A stretch of DNA of 64,000 nucleotides from contig JAJPIR010000238.1 of the NCBI GenBank assembly GCA_021324675.1, positions 20,419 through 84,418 of the forward strand, written 5' to 3'. The DNA comes from Actinomycetota bacterium. Its GTDB lineage: Bacteria; Actinomycetota; Actinomycetes; Mycobacteriales; Pseudonocardiaceae. The translations under genes and the position numbers were made by a program. Below the pieces are notes generated by a model, which ran no database searches, had not been told where the DNA came from, and saw only the letters and a program-made list of their open reading frames with translations. The number at the start of each line of letters is the position of its first letter. Position 1 is the first letter of the stretch. This document shows positions 16,816-25,025 of this stretch, one piece after another.

Positions 16816-16965
16816 TCAGCGGTAGGCGGTGAGGTGTTCGTGGACTAGACGGACGGCCAACGGGTAGGGCAGCGCGGGTCACCGTTCGCCGTACGGCTCC
16901 AGCGTGTCCAGCTGGTTCTGGCTCAACCGCGGGTAAGCGCCGTCCAGGTCGGGCGTCTCGGGCAT
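16816..16965 (-). pseudogene. Internally deleted cNMP-domain/thioredoxin reductase remnant
   Basis: From ATG 16965 a frame reads MPETPDLDGAYPRLSQNQLD then TLEPYGER and stops at 16879. This matches the start of actinobacterial thioredoxin reductases that carry an N-terminal cyclic-nucleotide-binding-like domain. In another frame, closer to 16816, the sequence PLAVRLVHEHLTAYR ends with a stop and resembles the C-terminus of the same enzymes. The roughly 500 residues between are gone. The neighbouring thioredoxin gene, 470 bases upstream on the same strand, supports the identity. The call rests on short motifs. Confidence 0.5.
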
Positions 16966-17009
16966 CGCAGCCGCGGCCGCCGGCCCGACGGCAGGCAGGA
17001 CCGGATGCG

Positions 17010-17426
17010 TCACCTCAATAGACCATCAAGGATGAGTGATACGCCGATGCCGGCCAGCCAGACATCTTTCGATAGCGGGATGCCTTGTTGAGTAGGTCGC
17101 AGGCTTCCCTCCTCCCGCATTCCCGGTGTGCGGAGATAGAGCCCAAGAAGGCCCCCCGAGAACCCGGCCAACGCTGTTCCAGCGACCAGGGACGGCACGA
17201 AGGGCAAGAAGACCGCAGCTCCGACCGCCATCTCGGTTACGGACAGGGCCTTGACGAACAACTGCGGGTCGAGCTTGGCCAGCAAGGGATAACTGCCCGA
17301 GGCAAACGCCTGCAACTGCTTGGCGGTCACCTCATCGGCATTCCACTTCGACAGCCCCGAGTTGAGCATGTAGCTGCCGGCGGCCAGCCGCAGCGGCAAC
17401 TGGCGGACTTTCTTGCGCACGTTCAT
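17010..17426 (-). CDS. DoxX-like membrane protein
   Basis: The 138-residue protein has four likely membrane helices. It shows the DoxX-type start RLPLRLAAGSYMLNSGLSKW-like element (R-x-x-x-G-x-x-x-x-x-G-x-x-K), then LFVKALSVTEMAVGAAVFLP and a final hydrophobic helix WLAGIGVSLILDGLL. DoxX-family proteins sit in the membrane and in mycobacteria partner with SodA and a thiol-oxidoreductase in an oxidative-stress complex. The gene lies 14 bp downstream of a thioredoxin gene on the same strand, which fits a membrane redox role. Confidence 0.8.
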   Translation of the reverse strand: MNVRKKVRQLPLRLAAGSYMLNSGLSKWNADEVTAKQLQAFASGSYPLLAKLDPQLFVKALSVTEMAVGAAVFLPFVPSLVAGTALAGFSGGLLGLYLRTPGMREEGSLRPTQQGIPLSKDVWLAGIGVSLILDGLLR

Positions 17427-17440
17427 CGGCTGCCTCCAGG

Positions 17441-17896
17441 TCAGGAGTCCGAAGGGATACCGGCCATGGCACCGTCTACCCAGCGTCGGAGTGCGTCAAT
17501 CGGCGCGGCGCCAGGTTGACGCGCGATCACCTCGCCCCGGTTCATCACCATCAGGGTCGGCACCGCCTGCACGGAGAATCGTTGCGCCAGCTTCGGCGCA
17601 CGCTCGATGTCGACTTTCACCAGCTTGAGCTGGCCGGCTTTCTCGTTGGCCAGCTGCTCCAGCGCGGGGCTGACCATCCGGCACGGACCACACCAAGCCG
17701 CCCAGAAGTCCACCAGAACCGGGATGGTGGCCTGCTCGGCGATCTCGGCGAAGTCGCCGTCGCTGGCGTCGGCGATCCACGGCAAGAACGCCTTGCAGTG
17801 ACCGCAGCGCGGCCTGCCTCGCGCGGCTGCGGGCACGCGGTTGAGCCGCCCGCAGTGCGGGCATGCGACCGTCCGGGTCCCAGCCGTCGTGTCCAT
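17441..17896 (-). CDS. Thioredoxin 2-type protein with N-terminal zinc ribbon
   Basis: The 151-residue protein carries an N-terminal zinc-ribbon, CPHCGRLNR with CGHC (Cys pairs at about 12/15 and 31/34), then a thioredoxin fold with the active site WCGPC (about residues 68-72) and the cis-Pro motif VPTLMVM (about 112). This is the Trx2 (TrxC) layout, which resists oxidative inactivation. It reduces protein disulfides in the cytosol. It lies in a three-gene set with a 62-residue gene 6 bp upstream and DoxX 14 bp downstream. The thioredoxin reductase that would feed it survives here only as a remnant. Confidence 0.93.
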   Translation of the reverse strand: MDTTAGTRTVACPHCGRLNRVPAAARGRPRCGHCKAFLPWIADASDGDFAEIAEQATIPVLVDFWAAWCGPCRMVSPALEQLANEKAGQLKLVKVDIERAPKLAQRFSVQAVPTLMVMNRGEVIARQPGAAPIDALRRWVDGAMAGIPSDS

Positions 17897-17902
17897 CGCC
17901 GG

Positions 17903-18091
17903 TCACGCCGCGGTGGTTGTCGCGGGCTGCGCACCGTCATGGGTCACCGCCGGGAACCCCAGATTAGATAGCCGGTCCACAGCGCGCTCGGCGTGTGCGT
18001 TGTCGCCGAATACCGTGATAGGTCGGTGGCGCGATGCAGCCGACCCGGCGGCTGGCGGGTTGACGCCCTGATGCCGCCACGGATTGCTCAT
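17903..18091 (-). CDS. Short stress-type protein (general stress 17M-like N-terminus)
   Basis: This 62-residue protein includes PITVFGDNAHAERAVDRLSN followed by LGFPAVTHDGAQ. The pattern V.V..D...A..AVD.LS..GFP is the first beta-alpha unit of the general-stress-protein 17M-like domain. The rest of that domain is absent, so the protein is either short by nature or trimmed. GGAGG lies 7 bases before ATG 18091 and the thioredoxin gene follows after 6 bp, so it leads a three-gene operon. A GGGAC-CAGG-GTCC sequence lies about 36 bp upstream of the start. Confidence 0.6.
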   Translation of the reverse strand: MSNPWRHQGVNPPAAGSAASRHRPITVFGDNAHAERAVDRLSNLGFPAVTHDGAQPATTTAA

Positions 18092-18261
18092 GACCTGGCC
18101 TCCTAGTCCCCGTCGGTTCCGTCACCGGGACCAGGGTCCAGGTAACGTGAGGATTCTGATCACTGGCTGCTTGCTTGAGCTTGATCAGCGGTAGCGGAAC
18201 CGCTGCCTTGCTGCTGCTGCCCGCCCGCCCCTCGGTATGTCTCCCTGTCGGGGATGCGGGA

Positions 18262-19125
18262 TCACTGGCCGGCGGCCAAGCGTGCGTGTTCCTTCCCCCG
18301 GTCCCAACCTTGGGAGCATGGCCAGGCCAGCGCCATCTCTTCAAGTTGTTCGGAGAGAATCTTCGTGACCGCCCAATTGCGGTACCACTTGCGGTCGGCG
18401 GGGACCGCATACCATGGCGCAGCTTCGGTGTTGCACTTTGTGAACGCGTCCGAGTACGCCTGCTGGTATTCGTCCCAGCAGGCGCGCTCATCGACATCAC
18501 CCGGGTTGTACTTCCAGTGTTTCGTGGGATCGTCGAGCCGGGCGATCAGGCGTTTCCTTTGTTCTTCCTTCGAGATATGAAGGAAGCATTTGACCACCCT
18601 GGTTCCGGACGCGACCAGCTTCCCCTCGAAGCGGTTGATAATCCCGTAGCGGCTTGAACAGACCTCGGGTGGCACAAGCTCGTGCACTCGAACCACGACC
18701 ACGTCCTCATAGTGCGAGCGGTCGAAGACACCGATGATGCCAGGCGGTGGCAAGCGTCGCTTCACCCGCCATAAGAAATGATGCTCACGCTCTTCGATCG
18801 TCGGCTGCTTGAACGCCTGATATTGCAGCCCCATGGGGTCCATGAGCCCGAGGACATGCTTCACTGTGCCCCCCTTGCCGGCGGTGTCCATGCCTTGCAG
18901 CACGAGCAACACGCTGCGCTGGCCACCCGTCCGCCCCTCCGCGTAGAGCTGCTCTTGCATATCCGCCAAGCGAGGCCGTAGGTGGCACACCTCCGTTGTG
19001 GCGTCGCCCTTGCCCGCGCCGCTGAAACCAGGTGTCGCCAGAGTGTCTATCGCCTGGAGATCCACCGAACCGGCGGGCAGGCGTAGCAGGTCACTGATCC
19101 GCCGTGCAGGCTCCGATTTGGCCAC
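18262..19125 (-). CDS. ppk2: Polyphosphate kinase 2 family protein
   Basis: The 287-residue protein has the P-loop GMDTAGKGGTVKH (about residues 77-89), the lid/Walker B segment GVFDRSHYEDVVVVRVH (about 134-150), and the late motif APWYAVPADRKWYRNWAV. These define PPK2, which uses polyphosphate to phosphorylate nucleotides or the reverse. The single-domain size and the N-terminal leader are usual for class I or III enzymes; substrate preference (ADP or AMP) cannot be decided. It connects with the starvation theme of the block. Confidence 0.93.
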   Translation of the reverse strand: MAKSEPARRISDLLRLPAGSVDLQAIDTLATPGFSGAGKGDATTEVCHLRPRLADMQEQLYAEGRTGGQRSVLLVLQGMDTAGKGGTVKHVLGLMDPMGLQYQAFKQPTIEEREHHFLWRVKRRLPPPGIIGVFDRSHYEDVVVVRVHELVPPEVCSSRYGIINRFEGKLVASGTRVVKCFLHISKEEQRKRLIARLDDPTKHWKYNPGDVDERACWDEYQQAYSDAFTKCNTEAAPWYAVPADRKWYRNWAVTKILSEQLEEMALAWPCSQGWDRGKEHARLAAGQ

Positions 19126-19453
19126 AAACGAACGCTTCCAGGTGTGAAGAAGACCGGCAACGGCAAGCGCACCGTGTCGGCAGTGCGGTAGACCTTGCCG
19201 ATGGTCTCCAGGCCTACCTGCTGATCCTCAACCCCCTCGGGTTCGGGCAGGTACCAGGCCGTTGTCCGTCCCGCCGCTCGGGCCCGGCAGATCGAAGTCC
19301 GCGAGCTGCGCGCCGGTCGCCGGGCAGCAGAAGCCTTCGTCTTTCGATCGGGCTCTTCGCATGGCGAAAGCCTTGTTGTCCGGCCTGGCCGTCGGCGATT
19401 CTGCGTTCCATTCTCCCGAACTGCTCAATCGCCGTTTTGCCTGGTCTGTGCGA
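19126..19453. other. Region without a supportable gene
   Basis: About 330 bases between the hydrolase and PPK2. On the minus strand two successive frames give protein-like stretches: GFCCPATGAQLADFDL, and in a shifted frame EGVEDQQVGLETIGKVYRTA followed by DTVRLPLPVFFT. Neither has a convincing start or a family I recognise. It may be another broken gene, but I cannot support a name. Confidence 0.35.
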
Positions 19454-20110
19454 CTACAGGTAGCAGACGAACCAGTCCCGCGCCAGATCAGCTACTTGCT
19501 CCAGAGCCCCGGGTTCTTCGAAAAGGTGCGATGCACCAGGGACGATCACGAGACGCTTCTCACCTTGCAGCGTCTCCATCGCCTGGCGATTGAGGTCGAT
19601 AACGGCAGGGTCGTGCTCCCCCACGATCAGCAATGTGGGCTGGTGGACTTCGCGCAGGTGTTGGGCGGCAAGGTCAGGCCGCCCTCCACGGGACACAACG
19701 GCCTGCACGGTGTCCGGCCGCGCTGCCGCGGCGATGAGCGCGGCCGCGGCGCCGGTGCTGGCGCCGAAGAGTCCAGCGCCCAGTCCAGCGGTGGGTTCGT
19801 TGCCGGCCATCCAGTCGGTCAACGCCATGACCCGCACGGCAAGCAGCTCGATGTCGAATCGCAGGGATGTGGTCAGCATGTCGGTTTGCTCTTCGTCCCG
19901 CGTGAGCAGGTCAGCCAGCACAGTCGCCAGACCGGCACGGTTGAGCTGATCGGCCACATAGCGATTGCGCGGGCTATGGCGACCGCTGCCGCTGCCGTGC
20001 GCGAAGAGCACCGCCCCGCGTGGAGACTCCGGCAGCCCGACGTCAGCTTCGAGTACAACGCCTGCGGCAGGAGTCTGCAGGCTCTGGTGAATCACGTTCG
20101 TGGTGCTCAC
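19454..20110 (-). CDS. Alpha/beta hydrolase, dienelactone hydrolase family
   Basis: The 218 residues show the alpha/beta-hydrolase order: oxyanion region VLFAHGSGSGRHSPRN (about 33-48), nucleophile elbow GLFGASTGAAAAL (Ser about 117), acid LIVGEHDPAV (Asp about 167) and late His in VPGASHLFEEPGAL (about 195). The HGSGSGRHSPRN version is typical of the hydrolase domain that in mycobacteria (Rv0571c) is fused to a phosphoribosyltransferase. Here it is a separate gene 80 bp downstream of a PRTase fusion on the same strand. The natural substrate is unknown. Confidence 0.9.
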   Translation of the reverse strand: MSTTNVIHQSLQTPAAGVVLEADVGLPESPRGAVLFAHGSGSGRHSPRNRYVADQLNRAGLATVLADLLTRDEEQTDMLTTSLRFDIELLAVRVMALTDWMAGNEPTAGLGAGLFGASTGAAAALIAAAARPDTVQAVVSRGGRPDLAAQHLREVHQPTLLIVGEHDPAVIDLNRQAMETLQGEKRLVIVPGASHLFEEPGALEQVADLARDWFVCYL

Positions 20111-20190
20111 TGCGCTCTCCTTAACCGGCAGCGATGGGCGGCGAAAGCCACCGGACCCGAAAGATTCTCAGCGATGCCCGGCGCAATGCT

Positions 20191-22311
20191 TCAGACCGCG
20201 AATGGATAGGTCTCCGGAGCCTCACCCTCTTCCCAGCGGGCGGTGCGTTCCAGCGGCTCGACTGCCCGGGTGTCGTCGATATGCACCACGGCATCGAACT
20301 GGTCAGACAGCCGGGCCTGGAAGTAGTGGCCCTGCCGCTCGGTGTCCGGCCGGTAAATCACACCGATCGCGCGTTCCAGCCGCGCCGCGCGCAGAGTTTC
20401 CGCCGCGTGCGCAGCGGCACCAAAGCCCAGCATGAATTCTCTTTGCCCCACTTCGTGGAAGAGTTCTTCGACACTGCCGGGCAGCGCCGGGCGTACCCAT
20501 TTGCGTTGCGCCGGTGCACCCCAGTCATCAGCTGCGGTCACGGTCCCGGTATACGTTGTGAAGCCCAGATTGCGGCAATCAGTGCCGAGGTGTTCGCGCA
20601 CCAGCTGACCGACGTTTAGCTCGCCGCGGGCTGCCATCTCCGTAGCTCGGGCATCGCCGATATGGGAGTTGTGCTCCCACACGACGAGCTTTGCCGGATT
20701 TTCCCGTTGGCGGGTCAGATGGCCCTGGAGTGCGTGCAGGCTGCCGACCATGTGGCGGTCCCGCAAGTTCCACGACAACGCCCGCCCGCTGAACATCGAG
20801 CGGTAGTACTCGGCGGCATCCTTCACGACTTTGGCGTTTTGCTCGGCATAGAAGAACTCATCCTCGGCCAGCAACCCGTCCCGCCTGGCGTACTCGACAG
20901 CGTGGCGTTGTAGCTCGACGAGCTGGTCGATCACCTCCTGCTCGCAGGTCTCACCAGCACCGAACGCAGCGGCGAAACCGTAGGTCTGGCCGTCGCCGTC
21001 GCGGTGGTCGAAGCAGGCGTAGCGCTCGCGGGCGCGCGCGGCTGCGGCCGGGTCAATCCGCTGGAGGTAGGCGATGACCTCATGGATCGATCGGTGCAAG
21101 CTGTACAGATCCAGACCGTAGAAGCCGGCCTTGCCCCGCTCGTCGCGGACCCGGTCATTGTGCTCACGCAGCCATCCGACAAAGTCCAGCACCACGGTGT
21201 TGCGCCACATCCAGGTGGGGAAACGCTCGAAACCGCGCAGGGCCTGCTCCGCTGTCGCGTCCTGACAGCGGCCGTGGACGTACCTGTTCACCCGGTAGGC
21301 GTCGGGCCAGTCGCCCTCGATCGCCACCGCGCAGAATCCCCGCTGCTCGATGAGGCGCCGGGTAATCTCCGCACGTGCGGCGTAGAAATCCTGGGTGCCA
21401 TGGGAAGCCTCCCCCAGCAGGACCACCGTGGCGTCGCCGACCAGGTCGAACAGCACCTCATCGGAGGGCACACCGTTCTCCGTGGGCAGCGCCGCTAGCC
21501 GGATCATCCCCACGTCGGTGAGGTACGGGACTGCCGTCGCCCCCGGTGCCGCCATCGTCCCCGGTGCCGCCGTCGTTCCCGCCGCGGTCGCCCCCGGTGC
21601 CGCCGTCGCCGCGGTCTGCAGCAGGTCGCGCACTTCCTCGTCGGTGGTCTGGGTGAAGTCCCAATACGACCGGCCGACCGCCAGAAACGGCGACGGGGTG
21701 GTGGCGCAGACGACCTCGTCGACCTTCTCAGCGAGTTCCTGGCAGGTGGACTGCGGCGCCACCGGCACAGCGACGACCATCCAGGCCGGCCGGTGCTGGC
21801 GCAGCGCCTCGATCGCCGCGCGCATGCTCGCGCCGGTGGCCAAACCGTCGTCGACGAGGATCACCGTCTTGCCGGCGAGGTCGGGTGTCGGCCGGCCGTC
21901 CCGGTATGCATGCTCGCGGCGCAGCAGCACGCGGCCTTCCCGTTCAGCTACCTGCTGGACGACCTCGGGCGAGATATCCAGGCCTCGGACGACATCGTCA
22001 TTGATGACGACTACCCCGCCACTGGCGATCGCCCCCATGGCCAGCTCCTCGCGCGTGGGTACGCCGAGCTTGCGGACCACGAAGACCTCGAGAGGTGCAC
22101 CGAGCATCTGCGCGATCTCGTAGGCCACGGGCACACCGCCTCGCGGCAGCCCCAGAACTACCACGTCCGGGCGTCCGCGGTAGTGATCGAGCAGACCCGC
22201 CAGCACCCGGCCCGCATCCCGACGGTCCTGGAACAATCGATTCGGCGCCCGGGTTGGCGCCGGGTTCGCATCTGGGCCCTTCCGGCTTTCAGCCGACTCT
22301 GTCCGCGTCAT
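20191..22311 (-). CDS. Phosphoribosyltransferase / erythromycin esterase-like fusion (Rv2030c type)
   Basis: The 706-residue protein has an N-terminal PRTase domain (about 25-225), with [11 protein letters not shown] and the PRPP loop [18 protein letters not shown] linker of repeated AAPGATA-like units (about 237-265) joins it to an erythromycin-esterase domain (about 285-700). The esterase part shows [13 protein letters not shown] and [20 protein letters not shown], giving the conserved His and Glu, plus [11 protein letters not shown]. In M. tuberculosis the same fusion is Rv2030c, beside hspX in the dormancy regulon. The reaction is unknown; the esterase fold is not proof of antibiotic inactivation. 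ATG 22311 is preferred over an upstream in-frame start at 22395, whose extra residues look non-coding. Confidence 0.9.
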   Translation of the reverse strand: MTRTESAESRKGPDANPAPTRAPNRLFQDRRDAGRVLAGLLDHYRGRPDVVVLGLPRGGVPVAYEIAQMLGAPLEVFVVRKLGVPTREELAMGAIASGGVVVINDDVVRGLDISPEVVQQVAEREGRVLLRREHAYRDGRPTPDLAGKTVILVDDGLATGASMRAAIEALRQHRPAWMVVAVPVAPQSTCQELAEKVDEVVCATTPSPFLAVGRSYWDFTQTTDEEVRDLLQTAATAAPGATAAGTTAAPGTMAAPGATAVPYLTDVGMIRLAALPTENGVPSDEVLFDLVGDATVVLLGEASHGTQDFYAARAEITRRLIEQRGFCAVAIEGDWPDAYRVNRYVHGRCQDATAEQALRGFERFPTWMWRNTVVLDFVGWLREHNDRVRDERGKAGFYGLDLYSLHRSIHEVIAYLQRIDPAAAARARERYACFDHRDGDGQTYGFAAAFGAGETCEQEVIDQLVELQRHAVEYARRDGLLAEDEFFYAEQNAKVVKDAAEYYRSMFSGRALSWNLRDRHMVGSLHALQGHLTRQRENPAKLVVWEHNSHIGDARATEMAARGELNVGQLVREHLGTDCRNLGFTTYTGTVTAADDWGAPAQRKWVRPALPGSVEELFHEVGQREFMLGFGAAAHAAETLRAARLERAIGVIYRPDTERQGHYFQARLSDQFDAVVHIDDTRAVEPLERTARWEEGEAPETYPFAV
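21531..21608. repeat. Imperfect Ala/Thr/Pro/Gly-coding repeat
   Basis: Short GTCCCCGGTGCCGCC-like units repeat four to five times inside the fusion gene, coding the flexible AAPGATA-type linker between the PRTase and esterase domains. Slippage here would change linker length without breaking frame if whole units move. Confidence 0.7.
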
Positions 22312-22702
22312 TGAGACAGACCCCCGATTCGCTGCACTGGCTCTGTCATAGATGCCGGCAGGGAAGCCAGCCGCCTCCATGACAACAATCTCCACGGTGT
22401 GACCCGTGGGTACCCCTGTTGCGGCTGGAAATACCCGCAGCCCGTTGATCCTGCGCGCTGCAGCAGGCGGAAACCTCGCCCTACCAGTGCCAGAACCCAG
22501 GCACCGGGGTTGACCCGGCAGGTCCGGTAACGCTTCACGGTTATCCGTTGACCAGGAATCTGCTTCCTGGATGAAGCCACCGCCTTCTGGCCAGATCTCG
22601 CCGTGAACTCGACACCAGCGACATTTTTGCCATCCAGAATGTCGGTAGTGTCGAGTTCACGACATGTCACAGCCGAGCGGCGCAGGATCCGCCGGACCGC
22701 TG
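22312..22702. other. Intergenic region holding inverted-repeat copy B
   Basis: About 390 bases between the PRTase-esterase fusion and the 54-residue gene. Apart from the inverted repeat at 22600-22662 I see no coding sequence. Frames on both strands lack recognisable content. Confidence 0.5.
22600..22662. repeat. Inverted-repeat family 2, copy B
   Basis: The left arm GCCGTGAACTCGAC (22600-22613) and right arm GTCGAGTTCAC (22650-22660) enclose a second pairing between CGACATT and AATGTCG, so the whole can fold into one long hairpin. It lies about 40 bases past the stop of the 54-residue gene, fitting a terminator position. Confidence 0.88.
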
Positions 22703-22867
22703 CTAGCGACGTAGGGAGGCGAAGCCCTCGCGGATCGCCTCGGCCAGCGCCAGAGTCGCCCATACTTGAGCCCCGGCGACCGCGGCATGCTGCTCGTCGC
22801 CTGCCAGCTCACTGAGTGCCCTTGACAAGTCGTGCTCAGCGTTGCTGCGGTACTCGTCATAGCTCAC
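22703..22867 (-). CDS. Small acidic helical protein of unknown function (54 aa)
   Basis: From GTG 22867 the frame reads MSYDEYRSNAEHDLSRALSE, LAGDEQHAAVAGAQVWATLA and LAEAIREGFASLRR, then a stop. The composition (alternating acidic, Ala and Leu residues, no rare low-complexity) is that of a real, all-helical protein. The pattern AGAQVWATLALAEAIR is familiar from small conserved actinobacterial proteins of unknown role. No strong ribosome site is visible. It is followed by inverted-repeat copy B. Confidence 0.6.
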   Translation of the reverse strand: MSYDEYRSNAEHDLSRALSELAGDEQHAAVAGAQVWATLALAEAIREGFASLRR

Positions 22868-23157
22868 GCTGGCAGCGTAGCAACCTGACTGGTTGCCAAA
22901 TCATCCCTCACCACCGCGCTGACCTGCGGAGAAGCCGCGTGAGGAGTAATCAGCCGCCTCTGCGGAACCCGCGACCGTGGTGGCACGCTAGGACCGCAAC
23001 GGGTTGCTTCACTCGCTGAATCTCCTTTTCCAGGAACTCCAACGGCGATGGCATTGGCGACCTGCCCGGGCTCATGAGCCGGCTCGATTACCTGTCCCCG
23101 CTGAGGTCGATACGGCTTGGCTTGACCCGCTCTATCCGTCGCGGTGGCGCGACGACC

Positions 23158-23346
23158 ATGGTGTTCGCCCGCAATCTTTCGTCACGTCCCTGCCAGGTGA
23201 GCATCCCTGCGCAGCCTGAGGACAGGCACCGGCCACTGACGATCGCTGCCGGCGGCGGGTACTTCGACGACGTTGACCTGCTTTCGCTTGACCTGCACGG
23301 CTACGGGTACCGCCGGCTGCGTCTTAACCACACACCGTGGGACTAG
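23158..23346 (+). pseudogene. C-terminal fragment of trehalose synthase / GH13-type enzyme
   Basis: About 62 residues start MVFARNLSSRPCQVSIPAQP and end DLLSLDLHGYGYRRLRLNHT. This matches the C-terminal beta domain of trehalose synthases and related GH13 enzymes (HN.S..P..V...., then L...GYGYRWLRL). The catalytic barrel is missing. Its stop overlaps the end of the convergent GH13 gene by 4 bases. It is likely what remains of a second sugar enzyme in a former trehalose/maltose cluster. Confidence 0.6.
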
Positions 23347-24962
23347 ACCTGCAACCAGGCTGCGGTGTCCGTGGACAGCTTGCCGTTCTGCATCTGTTCG
23401 CTGGACAGCAGTACTCGCTCGTGGCCGGGCAGTGCGAACGGTGTGTCCGAGAGGTTGACCACGCACAGCAGGCCCGGCTCGCGGCGGAAGACGAGCACCT
23501 CCGCAGGGGCGTCCACCCACGACAGCGTGCCGTCACCCAGCGCTGGATGCGCTCGCCGGATCCGTAACGCGGCGCGGTACAAGCCCCACATCGATTCCGG
23601 CTCAGCTTCCTCGGCCTCGGCAGTGCGGGCCTGCCAGTGCGCCGGCTGCGGCAGCCATGGTCGTACCTGCTCACGGCAGAACCCAAACGGCGGCCGGGAT
23701 CCACGCCACGGCAGCGGAACCCGGCAACCGTCACGCCCCCGCACCTTGTGGCCTGACCGCTGCCAGGTCGGATCCTGCAAGACGTCTTCGGGCAGGTCCT
23801 CGACCTCTTCCAAGCCCAGCTCTTCTCCCTGGTAGAGGTAGGCGCTGCCGGGTAACGCGAGCATCAGCAGCACCGCGGCCCGTGCTCTACGCGTACCCAA
23901 TTCAATGTCGGCCGGCTCGACGATGTCGTGCAACGGTCCTTCTGCCCTGGTGCGCGGGCGCCCGTAGCGGGTGAGATGCCGGGTGACGTCATGGTTGGAC
24001 AGCACCCAGGTAGTCGGCGCACCGACCGCATGCATCGCGTGCAGGCAGGAGTCGACCACCGAGCGGAGAGAGTCGGCGGCCCAGGAACACCTCAGGAAAT
24101 CGAAGTTGAACGCGGTCTGCAGCTCATCAGACCGCACGTAACGGGCCAGGCGTTCGGGCTTGGAGACCCACGCCTCGGCGACGAACATCCGGTCGTCGCC
24201 GTAGGAATCCGCGACCCGCCGCCACGACCGAAAGATGTCGTGCACGCCGTCGCGGTCCCAATGCGGGTGGTCCGTGCGGTCCGGCGAATGCACCATGTCT
24301 TCCTGCGCGCTGCCGAGATCCGGCAGATCAGGGTGCTTGATCAGGCCATGCGCAACGTCGACGCGAAACCCGTCGACTCCCCGGTCCAGCCAGAAGCGCA
24401 GGATGTCCTCGAACTCCTCCCGCACTTGTGGATTGTCCCAGTTCAGGTCGGGCTGTTCCGGTGCGAACAGGTGCAGGTACCACTGGCCGCCGGGAACCTG
24501 CGTCCACGCGGGACCACCGAAGACGCTGCGCCAGTCGTTCGGCGGTTGGTCAGGGCCGTTGCCGTCGCGGAACACATACCGCGCACGCTGCGGTGAACCA
24601 GGGCCGGCTGCCAGCGCCTCCCGGAACCACGGGTGCTGATCGGAGGAGTGGTTGGGGACCAAGTCGACGATCAACCGCATGCCGTGCCCGTGCACCTCGC
24701 CGATGAGCGTCTCGGCCTCGGCCAGCGTGCCGAACAGCGGATCGATGTCCCGGTAGTTCGCGACGTCGTAGCCTCCGTCGACCATCGGGGACGGGTACCA
24801 CGGTGTGATCCACACCGCGTCCACGCCGAGATCGCGCAGATACGGCAGGCGGGACCGGATGCCAGCGATGTCGCCGACCCCGTCACCGCTACCGTCGGCC
24901 AGGCTGCGGATATACACCTCATAGATCACCGCGTCACGCCACCACGAGGCGTTGACAGCCAC
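23343..24962 (-). CDS. GH13 alpha-glucosidase / oligo-1,6-glucosidase-like enzyme
   Basis: The 539-residue enzyme shows the four GH13 regions: DLVPNHSSDQHPWF, GFRVDVAHGLIKHPD (nucleophile Asp), FVAEAWV (acid/base Glu) and VLSNHDVTRH (transition-state Asp). The N-terminal WWRDAVIYEVYIRSLADGSG is typical of exo-acting alpha-glucosidases. It hydrolyses alpha-glucosides such as maltose or short dextrins, probably inside the cell, as no signal peptide is present. A GGGGAGGA lies about 7 bases before the GTG at 24962; GTG 24968 is also possible. It is 63 bp downstream of the glucoamylase gene on the same strand. Confidence 0.92.
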   Translation of the reverse strand: MAVNASWWRDAVIYEVYIRSLADGSGDGVGDIAGIRSRLPYLRDLGVDAVWITPWYPSPMVDGGYDVANYRDIDPLFGTLAEAETLIGEVHGHGMRLIVDLVPNHSSDQHPWFREALAAGPGSPQRARYVFRDGNGPDQPPNDWRSVFGGPAWTQVPGGQWYLHLFAPEQPDLNWDNPQVREEFEDILRFWLDRGVDGFRVDVAHGLIKHPDLPDLGSAQEDMVHSPDRTDHPHWDRDGVHDIFRSWRRVADSYGDDRMFVAEAWVSKPERLARYVRSDELQTAFNFDFLRCSWAADSLRSVVDSCLHAMHAVGAPTTWVLSNHDVTRHLTRYGRPRTRAEGPLHDIVEPADIELGTRRARAAVLLMLALPGSAYLYQGEELGLEEVEDLPEDVLQDPTWQRSGHKVRGRDGCRVPLPWRGSRPPFGFCREQVRPWLPQPAHWQARTAEAEEAEPESMWGLYRAALRIRRAHPALGDGTLSWVDAPAEVLVFRREPGLLCVVNLSDTPFALPGHERVLLSSEQMQNGKLSTDTAAWLQV

Positions 24963-25025
24963 CTGCACTCCTCCCCTTCGGATCAACCCCACCGCAACCT
25001 ACCCCGGCAGGGAGAGCTACCAGGC

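Noticed and set aside
20191..22311. Macrolide-resistance gene
   Set aside because: The esterase domain is of the Rv2030c fusion type; nothing indicates antibiotic hydrolysis.
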